The position numbers were made by a program, and so were the translations under genes. Below the pieces are notes generated by a model. It saw nothing but the letters and a program-made list of their open reading frames with translations. It did no database searches and was not told the DNA's origin. From Streptomyces albogriseolus (GTDB lineage Bacteria > Actinomycetota > Actinomycetes > Streptomycetales > Streptomycetaceae): a stretch of 64,000 nucleotides of DNA. Positions 59,201-64,000 of this stretch are shown piece after piece (positions within the stretch are counted from its first letter, which is position 1; the number at the start of each line of letters is the position of its first letter). Where the stretch lies: NCBI GenBank assembly GCA_014650475.1, contig BMVA01000005.1, positions 304,079 to 368,078 on the forward strand, read 5' to 3'.

Positions 59201-60536
59201 CCCCGCCGGCGGGTACCCGGGCCACGCTGACGACGATGTGCCCGTCCTGCTGGAGGGCGCGGACGGCGTCGCCGAACGGCAGGTCGGCGGGGGCGACCTC
59301 GTCGGCGAGGCGGGTGATGTCCTTCAGCTCGGAGCCGCCGGTGACGACGACGTGCAGCCCGGCCCGGCGGGCCGCGTCGAGCACCGCCTCCGCCCACGGG
59401 TGCACGGGGTCGTGGTACGGCGCGGGCTCCTCGTCCTCGGCCGGGGGCAGGGCGCGCAGAGCGCCGGCGTGCAGCACCAGCGAGTCGGCGATCTCCAGCT
59501 GGCGCAGCCGGTCCCCGCCGCGCACCAGCACGCCGGTCCTGGCGAGTTCGGTGCCCAGCACGGAGTTGAAGGCGGCGGGACCGTAGCGCGCGGCCTTCGG
59601 CGAGCCCGCCAGGACGGCCTCGGCGGCCTCGCCGGTGTCGTGGGTGACGAGGAAGGTGGCGGCGGCCCCGGCCACGCTGCCGGTGCCGGCGTTGGCCGCG
59701 TACGCCTGCGCCGGGGTCACGCGCAGGGGCGGGCGGATGCCCGGCACGGGCGGGACGCTGGTGCGCCGCTCGTGGCACACGTCGTCGTGGATCGCCTCGA
59801 AGGCGGCGGCACGGGCCGTCGCCTCGGTGAGCTGCCCGGCGCGCAGCAGCCCGTCGAGCAGCAGCGACGCCGGGGACTGGGCGGCGCCGTGCGCGGCGGC
59901 GTTGGCGGCGGCGAGCAGCAGCTCCATGCGGCTGCCGCCGAACCGCTCGCGCAGCCGGGCGCGGAAGCGGGGGTTCTCCCGGAGCAGGGTGACGAGGGCG
60001 GTGACCGCCTTGGGGCTGCGCGGCAGGCGCAGCGACCGGCCCGCGAGGGCGCCGGCCGCACCGGCGGCGTCGAGCAGCAGCGCGGCGGCGGCGACCCGCA
60101 CCTCGCGCGGGTCGCCGGGGTGCGTGGTGCCGGCCTCGGGCACGGGGCCGGCGTCCTCGGTGAGCCCGAGGCGCTCGGCGGTCTCGACGGCCCGCTCGGC
60201 GACGCGGTCGCCGGCCGCGTCGGTCACGGCCGTCACCACGAGCCGGGCCAGCCCCTCGTCCCAGTACGCGGCCACGACGTCGGGGTGCTCCAGCAGCTCG
60301 GCGGCGGCCCTGCGGGCGAGGGGGCCGACGGAGGCGTCGGGGTGGCGCAGTGCGAGGTGCACGCGGTGGCCGGCCCGCCAGTGGCGGTCGGTGCCGAGGG
60401 CGTTGCGGGCGACGTGCGTCAGCCGGCGCGTGGTGACGTGGACGGACGCCACGCCGCGGACGGTCCCGCGGGCCGCCCCTGCGGCGGCCCCCGCCACGGC
60501 CCCGGCGAGCGGGGCGACGTCGAGCAGTGCGAGCAT
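56211..60536 (-). CDS. Very large P-type cation ATPase (CtpI-like)
   Basis: 1441 aa from ATG 60536, roughly 500 residues longer at the N-terminus than usual P2 ATPases. Core motifs: TGESLPV (actuator), PEGLPLV (membrane helix 4), CFDKTGTLTEN with phosphorylated Asp897, MLTGDHPETARAIA, and GDGANDAAAI. The N-terminal part has repeated small helical segments and no clear heavy-metal CxxC motif. PEGLP suggests calcium or another hard cation. The ribosome site is weak, but the start lies 19 bp after the partner gene, consistent with coupling. Confidence 0.86.
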   Translation of the reverse strand: MLALLDVAPLAGAVAGAAAGAARGTVRGVASVHVTTRRLTHVARNALGTDRHWRAGHRVHLALRHPDASVGPLARRAAAELLEHPDVVAAYWDEGLARLVVTAVTDAAGDRVAERAVETAERLGLTEDAGPVPEAGTTHPGDPREVRVAAAALLLDAAGAAGALAGRSLRLPRSPKAVTALVTLLRENPRFRARLRERFGGSRMELLLAAANAAAHGAAQSPASLLLDGLLRAGQLTEATARAAAFEAIHDDVCHERRTSVPPVPGIRPPLRVTPAQAYAANAGTGSVAGAAATFLVTHDTGEAAEAVLAGSPKAARYGPAAFNSVLGTELARTGVLVRGGDRLRQLEIADSLVLHAGALRALPPAEDEEPAPYHDPVHPWAEAVLDAARRAGLHVVVTGGSELKDITRLADEVAPADLPFGDAVRALQQDGHIVVSVARVPAGGDRDVADGLPAGDVAIALTDGRSAVPWGADALAPGGLADVWRLLTAIPAAQRVGRRSQTLARAGAALSGLLVARGGTPGGRVWQRLTRHAPVNVAAAGALLTGWTEAVRVARAAPPEPRLHVPWHALEPHEARTLLRHAGTEAEPVGLALLGARVRQRAARLAGTGAAAPARWTWEAAGAVRRELDDPLTPVLATGAVASALLGSLVDALLVVGAMDLNAVAGGLQRLRAERALARLAARQQPRARRHVTHRRTVTVDATRLRPGDHIDLIAGDVVPADARLLSAEGLEVDESSLTGESLPVAKDIGPTPGAPVARRTCMVFEGTTVVAGRAEALVVDTGDHTEAGRAVALASRTPPPAGVQARLQELTRKALPVTLTGGALVTGLSLLRGSPLRRAVSGGVAVAVAAVPEGLPLVATVAQMAAARRLSRRGVLVRTPRTLEALGRVDTMCFDKTGTLTENRLRLVRAATADGAVLSPDDARAVPVVRMAARACPQEETAEGRKVAHATDEAVLDAAPPDEAWTPDGELAFEASRGYAAAVGRDGEDGAYLVVKGAPETVLPACADLPEEASGTAHTLAGQGLRVLAVARRRYEGSDPEAEVQAGLTGLELVGFVALADVPRDTSQELLTSLRKSGILPVMLTGDHPETARAIALQLGWPEETQVVTGDDLVAMGRAERVRALHGAGVVARVAPEQKLHVVEALQQAGRVVAMAGDGANDAAAIRAADVGVGIEARGSAAARNAADIVLTGGDLSVLVDAFAEGRALWRSVADAVSILIGGNAGEVGFSVLGTLLAGSSPLSTRQLLLVNLLTDMFPAMAVAVTPSSDPSTAAHAATGPMGLDVLGTPLLRSIRRRGVTTCLGAVTAYLIGRFTPGTERRSTTMALCGVVGAQLVQTLSGRRHSTLVWVTALGSAAVLAALVQTPGVSHFFGCVPLGPVAWAGVALAITLSALAPRLERLAAVHRLYDLATRLTLRLADSARHTRHLLHTGIARPVA

Positions 60537-60555
60537 GCCTGATCCCGTGCCCGGC

Positions 60556-61116
60556 TCAGCCGGAGCGCCGGGCGTGACCCGGCCGCCCGGAGGAGTCGTC
60601 GTGCCCGGCCGCCGCGGCGACCTTCCGCAACGCGGACGCGGTGCCTTCGTCGCCGACCTTGGCGGGCTGTACGCGCGGTGCGGGGTGGTGACGGCTGGGG
60701 GTGAGACGGTCGCCCGGGCCGGTGTCACGGGTCTCGTGGGTGCCGCCGGCGGAGTCGCCGCCCGCCGGGACCACGCCCTCGCGGGTCGCCGCGGCCCACG
60801 CCTCGTCCTCGGCGGCGGGGGCGGGGGCGGCCTGCGCGCCGTCGGCGGTCTCCCGTTCGTCCCGCGGTTTGGTCAGCCACGCGACCGCCGCGCCCGTGAG
60901 GGCGACGGGCCACTCCACGAGGCCGGTGACGCCGAGGACGCCCGCACCGGTGTAGACGGCGATGCGGCGGCCGCGCGGGGACACCGCGCCGAGGGTGTCG
61001 AGGGCGGCGCCCGCCGCCCGGCCGACCTGTTCGGCGCCCGGCAGCCGCCGCAGGTGCGAGACGGCGGCCCGCAGGGGCTGCGGAAGCTCCGACGCACGCG
61101 AGGTGTCCTGCTCCAT
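60556..61116 (-). CDS. Small protein preceding the P-type ATPase
   Basis: 186 aa from ATG 61116 with GGAGGTCGAC upstream. The N-terminal ~45 residues are amphipathic, followed by a hydrophobic stretch (IAVYTGAGVLGVTGLVEWPVALTGAAVAWL ~52-81) that could form two membrane passes, then a long hydrophilic, Ala/Glu/Pro-rich and basic tail. Probably a membrane-associated partner of the ATPase. No family recognised. Confidence 0.7.
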   Translation of the reverse strand: MEQDTSRASELPQPLRAAVSHLRRLPGAEQVGRAAGAALDTLGAVSPRGRRIAVYTGAGVLGVTGLVEWPVALTGAAVAWLTKPRDERETADGAQAAPAPAAEDEAWAAATREGVVPAGGDSAGGTHETRDTGPGDRLTPSRHHPAPRVQPAKVGDEGTASALRKVAAAAGHDDSSGRPGHARRSG

Positions 61117-61131
61117 GTCGACCTCCACCAC

Positions 61132-61147
61132 CGGACACACGTGTCCG
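61132..61147. promoter_or_regulatory. Palindrome CGGACAC-AC-GTGTCCG
   Basis: Perfect 7-bp arms, 16-31 bp upstream of the first gene of the ATPase operon. Candidate operator or leader element. Confidence 0.45.
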
Positions 61148-61218
61148 CTTCAAGGACCTTTCACCCCATCGTCGGCCGGGAGCGGCCCGCGCGCCGCCCG
61201 GGTACGCCCGAAGCGGTC

Positions 61219-61525
61219 GTCCGGCCGCGCGGTTCCCCCGTCCCCGGGGGACTGCCGGACGCGGCGGCGTGTGCTGGGCGGGGGTCCATGGGCGGCCGCG
61301 GGGCGTCGGGGGCCGGCCGCGCAGTTCCCCGCGCCCCTGGAGGCCCGCCGGACGCTGCGGCGTGTGCCGGGCGGGCGTCCATCGGCGGCCGCAGGGCGTC
61401 GGGGGCCGGCCGCGCAGTTCCCCGCGCCCCTGGAGGCCCGCCGGAGGCATCGGCGTGCGCCAGGCGGGGGTCCATCGGTCGCGGGGGCCGACCGCGCAGT
61501 CCCCCGCGCCCCCGGCCGGTGGCCG
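61219..61525 (+). repeat. Four-unit tandem array of a dispersed Streptomyces repeat
   Basis: Units start at about 61219, 61311, 61404 and 61486 (spacing 92, 93 and 82). The two middle units share a 23-base core exactly (61318-61340 and 61411-61433); the outer units are degenerate. The same core occurs inverted at 19540-19562. Each unit can form GC-rich hairpins, so the array may act as a terminator, insulator or structural element. Confidence 0.75.
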
Positions 61526-61572
61526 GCCGGGTGGGCCGGTGTGTGTTGTTGCTCCTGCGCCGGTCCCGGCCC

Positions 61573-61597
61573 GTGTCGGAACGGGCGCGCCGGGTAC
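61573..61597 (+). promoter_or_regulatory. Candidate sigma-B-type promoter
   Basis: GTGT (61573-61576), 15 bases, GGGTAC (61592-61597), matching GNNT-N14-16-GGGTAY. It lies 39 bp upstream of the first gene of the operon at 61636. Confidence 0.4.
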
Positions 61598-61635
61598 CAG
61601 GAACACGCACACCAGGCCTCGTGGAAGGAGTGGTC

Positions 61636-62328
61636 ATGACGGAGGACGGCGAGGACACCGCGCGGACGCGGCGCCCGGGGACACCGGATCTCCGTCTGGC
61701 CTCCGATGTTCCCGGTGAGGCGCCGCCGCTCGACGTGCGGGCCGAGCCGCCGCTCGGTCCCGACGGCGAGGCGGACCTGCCCCGCGACCGCAACCAGGCC
61801 ATCCTGGAGGCGGCCAAGCAGGTTGGCGCCGTGCTGAAGCGGGGCGGGCATCTCTTCGCGCTGGCGGGCAGCGTCGCCGTGCACGCCCACGGCGGCAGCG
61901 GCAATCTCCAGCACGACGTGGACTTCTGCGTCCGCCCGGAGGACGCGGGCCCGGTCGCCGCCACGCTGCGGGACGCCGGGCTGATCGTCTACAGCCCGCC
62001 CGAGGACTGGCTGATCAAGGCGACCTGCTTCGGCCAGGACGTCGACGTCATCTTCGAGCTGGCGCACCGGCCGGTCTCCGAGGAGATGCTGCGCCGCGCG
62101 CAGGAACTCCCCGTGGAGTCGGTCCGTATGCCGGTCCTCGCGCCGACCGACCTGCTCACCGGTCTGATCGCCGCGTTCTCCGAGCACCACTGCGACTTCG
62201 GCGCCGTCCTGCCCATCGCCCGCGCCCTGCGCGAGAAGGTCGACTGGGAGCAGGTGCGGCGCGACTGCGGCGACGCGCCCATGCCCGCCGCGTTCTTCTT
62301 CCTGCTGGAACGCCTGAACGTCATCTGA
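61636..62328 (+). CDS. Nucleotidyltransferase-superfamily protein (predicted)
   Basis: 230 aa with AAGGAG upstream. After a ~50-residue hydrophilic start, the core has LAGSVAVHAHGGSGNLQHDVDFCVRPED near 75-102, the GSxA...DxD arrangement of pol-beta-like nucleotidyltransferases (as in AbiEii/MNT-type proteins), with DVDVIFEL supplying further acidic residues. It may modify a nucleic acid, protein or small molecule. First of three genes, with a BON-like protein and a metallophosphoesterase. Confidence 0.72.
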   Translation: MTEDGEDTARTRRPGTPDLRLASDVPGEAPPLDVRAEPPLGPDGEADLPRDRNQAILEAAKQVGAVLKRGGHLFALAGSVAVHAHGGSGNLQHDVDFCVRPEDAGPVAATLRDAGLIVYSPPEDWLIKATCFGQDVDVIFELAHRPVSEEMLRRAQELPVESVRMPVLAPTDLLTGLIAAFSEHHCDFGAVLPIARALREKVDWEQVRRDCGDAPMPAAFFFLLERLNVI

Positions 62329-62351
62329 CCCGCCCGTGGAAGGGAATCCCC

Positions 62352-62636
62352 ATGAACACCCACGACGCCGGTCCGGCGGGCGGCGCCCCGCCCGCGGGTC
62401 CCGAGTACCGCGTCGCCCACTTCCAGGACCGTCTCGCCTCCGGCGAGCTGGGCGAGCTCGGCGTGCACGCCGAGGTCCGCGGCGGGGCCGTCCTGGTCAC
62501 CGGGACCGTGCCGTCGGCCCGCTGCCGCGACGACGTCCTGGAGGTGGTGCGCGAGGAGCTCGGCGGGCTCGACGTGCACTGCGACGTCGTCGTGAGCGAG
62601 TCCTCGTCCCCCGACCACGCGGAGGAGCTGTCATGA
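62352..62636 (+). CDS. Small BON-like domain protein
   Basis: 94 aa with GGAAGGGAA upstream. The C-terminal ~55 residues (LGVHAEVRGGAVLVTGTVPSARCRDDVLEVVREELGGLDVHCDVVVSE) resemble one BON repeat, a small alpha/beta lipid- or protein-binding fold. No signal peptide, so cytoplasmic. Stop overlaps the start of the phosphoesterase gene (ATGA). Confidence 0.68.
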   Translation: MNTHDAGPAGGAPPAGPEYRVAHFQDRLASGELGELGVHAEVRGGAVLVTGTVPSARCRDDVLEVVREELGGLDVHCDVVVSESSSPDHAEELS

Positions 62637-63394
62637 TCCGGGTCGCCGCCGTCGGGGACATCCACATGGGTCCCGACACCCGGGGCGTGCTGCGCCCCGC
62701 CTTCGACACCCTGCCCGACTGCGCGGATCTGCTGCTGCTGGCCGGCGACCTCACCCGGCACGGCACGACGGACGAGGCGCGGGTGGTCGCCGACGAGATC
62801 CGCGGCCTCGGGGTGCCGGTGGTGGCGGTGCTGGGCAACCACGACCACCACGACGACCGTCAGGACGAGGTGTCCGAGCTGCTGCGGGAGGCGGGCGCGC
62901 ACGTCCTGGAGGGCGAGGCGACGGTCCTGTCCGTCGGGGACGCGCGGGTGGGGGTGGCCGGCACCAAGGGCTTTGGCGGCGGGTTCGTCGGGGCGAGCGC
63001 CGGGGAGTTCGGCGAGCCGGTGATGAAGGAGTTCGTCCGGGTCTCCCGCCGCTGTGCCGACGGTCTGCGCACCGCGCTGGAGCGGCTGGCGGAGGAGGAC
63101 TGCGACGTGCGGATCGCGCTCACCCACTACTCCCCTGTGCCGGAGACCCTGGCAGGAGAGCCGCCGGAGATCTACCCGTTCCTGGGGAGCTATCTGCTGG
63201 CCGAGGCGATCGACACGGCCGGCGCCGACCTCGCCGTGCACGGGCACGCGCACGCCGGCAGCGAGCACGGCATGACCACCGGCGGCGTCAAGGTGCGCAA
63301 CGTCGCCCAGCCGGTCATCGGACGGGCCTTCCACGTGTACCACCTGCCGCTGCGCGAGCGGGTGGGCGCGGACGCCCGGGCGTCCGCCGGCTGA
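62633..63394 (+). CDS. Calcineurin-like metallophosphoesterase
   Basis: 253 aa. Complete two-metal signature: GDIH near residue 8, LAGDLTRHG, LGNHDHHDD, LTHYSP and HGHAHAG near 203. It hydrolyses a phosphodiester or phosphomonoester; nucleotide or nucleic-acid substrates are possible given the nucleotidyltransferase-like neighbour. Translationally coupled to the BON-like gene; a strong terminator follows. Confidence 0.88.
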   Translation: MIRVAAVGDIHMGPDTRGVLRPAFDTLPDCADLLLLAGDLTRHGTTDEARVVADEIRGLGVPVVAVLGNHDHHDDRQDEVSELLREAGAHVLEGEATVLSVGDARVGVAGTKGFGGGFVGASAGEFGEPVMKEFVRVSRRCADGLRTALERLAEEDCDVRIALTHYSPVPETLAGEPPEIYPFLGSYLLAEAIDTAGADLAVHGHAHAGSEHGMTTGGVKVRNVAQPVIGRAFHVYHLPLRERVGADARASAG

Positions 63395-63411
63395 TCCGTC
63401 CCCGGTCCCTG

Positions 63412-63440
63412 AAGCGCCGCCGGTCCTTCCGGCGGCGCTT
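63412..63440 (+). terminator. Strong terminator after the metallophosphoesterase
   Basis: AAGCGCCGCCGG and CCGGCGGCGCTT, 12 bp perfect, loop TCCTT, beginning 18 bp past the stop codon. Confidence 0.85.
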
Positions 63441-63595
63441 TCGTGTGCACCCTTCCCCGTACCGCCTGTGGTGTGAACGTCCCGCACGGCATACATCTGA
63501 CGAGCATTTCGTCTGCCTAGCATGCGGATCTCCGTGTCCGCGGCCCCGCCTGCCCGCGGCTGCCGTCCACCCCGCCCCGTACGAGAGGACACCAG

Positions 63596-64000
63596 ATGGC
63601 GCTGCCGGGCCGCACCGGACGACCTGCCTCCGCGCTCGCCCCCACCTCGCACGAGGCCGAACTGCGCACCGCCGCCCGCCTTGTGTCACGCCGTCGCTTC
63701 CTGACCGTCACCGCCGCGGCAGCCGCCCTCGCCTTCTCCACCGGCCTCCCGGCGCGCGGCGCGTTCGCCGCGCCCCGGCTCGACACGGCGCGCATCACCG
63801 AGGACCCGTTCACCCTCGGCGTCGCCTCCGGCGACCCGCTGCCGGACTCGGTGCTGATCTGGACCCGGCTCGCCCCGGCGCCGTTCACGCCGGACGGCGG
63901 TCTGGGGCAGCAGCGGGCGGAGGTGGCCTGGGAGGTCGCGCTCGACGCGTCCTTCGCCCTGGTGGTCCGCACCGGCACCGCCCTCGCCCACCCCGAGTAC
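63596..64000 (+). CDS. phoD: Alkaline phosphatase PhoD, 5' part (runs off the window)
   Basis: First 135 codons. ATG 63596 has GAGAGGAC upstream. A long N-terminal region carries a Tat signal (SRRRFLTVTAAAAALAFS at about 31-48) ending AFAAP, then ITEDPFTLGVASGDPLPDSVLIWTRLAPAPF, the PhoD N-terminal domain signature. A secreted calcium/iron-dependent phosphodiesterase/phosphatase, normally induced by phosphate starvation. A GTTCACACC-like half site on the minus strand (63468-63478) is only a weak PHO-box candidate. Confidence 0.9.
   Translation, partial: MALPGRTGRPASALAPTSHEAELRTAARLVSRRRFLTVTAAAAALAFSTGLPARGAFAAPRLDTARITEDPFTLGVASGDPLPDSVLIWTRLAPAPFTPDGGLGQQRAEVAWEVALDASFALVVRTGTALAHPEY

Larger units (their letters stand above)
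61148..61635. other. Repeat-filled divergent intergenic region
   Basis: About 490 bp between the ATPase operon and the nucleotidyltransferase-like operon. Most of it is the tandem element at 61219-61525; a possible stress promoter is at 61573-61597. No gene recognised. Confidence 0.5.

Noticed and set aside
61219-61525. CRISPR array
   Set aside because: Units are long, nearly contiguous, with no unique spacers and no cas genes.
63441-63595. PHO box upstream of phoD
   Set aside because: Only one GTTCACACC-like half-site on the opposite strand; the tandem 11-bp repeats required are not evident.

Overview
The window is chromosomal DNA from a high-GC actinomycete, almost certainly a Streptomyces. 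GC is about 73%, third codon positions are nearly all G or C, only one in-frame TTA codon was found, several genes use GTG or TTG starts, secreted proteins are numerous, and sugar ABC operons lack their own ATPase. The gene content (isorenieratene carotenoid genes, SpoIIE-type PP2C phosphatases with RsbW-like kinases, an AA10 LPMO with a CebR box, an LAxTG protein, Rv1733c-like and CtpI-like proteins) fits that genus. No rRNA, tRNA, CRISPR, prophage or insertion sequence was recognised.

Layout. 1-5.6 kb: secreted amidohydrolase with a discoidin domain, PP2C phosphatase, stand-alone MASE1 membrane sensor with the TTA codon, L,D-transpeptidase-like lipoprotein. 5.8-10.4 kb: large secreted GH87-type alpha-1,3-glucanase and a histone-H1-like winged-helix protein. 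10.4-17.8 kb: sugar-uptake operon (DeoR/LacI-hybrid regulator, binding protein, two permeases, 2-hydroxyacid dehydrogenase, DUF2264 enzyme) with repeated operator half-sites. 17.9-23.2 kb: cupin, epoxide-hydrolase-like enzyme, pgm, stress-type small proteins, RsbW-like kinase. 23.3-26.9 kb: cbiZ, then a PP2C phosphatase translationally coupled to a B12-binding protein carrying the CarH signature W-x9-EH. 26.95-34.4 kb: crtU-crtT-crtY facing away from a leader ORF, crtI-crtB and a Rieske protein; no crtE. 34.5-40.2 kb: SDR, hypothetical, desaturase-like and SRPBCC genes in one operon, MpaB-like oxygenase, small protein, membrane-anchored Mrr-like nuclease. 40.4-46.9 kb: GAF-ANTAR regulator, AMIN-like protein, multidomain PP2C, LAxTG-anchored DUF1996 protein. 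47.1-49.9 kb: LPMO and an OGA-HAT-like acetyltransferase, each with a perfect CebR box upstream, then a YihY/BrkB protein. 49.9-56 kb: flavodoxin, methyltransferase, ArsR regulator, SulP transporter coupled to an RsbW-like kinase, Rv1733c-like protein, zinc alcohol dehydrogenase. 56.2-64 kb: very large P-type ATPase with a partner gene, a repeat-rich intergenic region, a nucleotidyltransferase-like/BON/metallophosphoesterase operon, and the 5' end of phoD.

The most interesting unit is the PP2C plus CarH-like B12 protein pair between a cobamide-salvage gene and the carotenoid cluster. The sequence suggests a light- or B12-responsive partner switch that would act through phosphatase activity instead of DNA binding. 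That is an inference from motifs and neighbourhood. A second theme is cellobiose-responsive control, by CebR, of an LPMO and possibly of an acetyltransferase.
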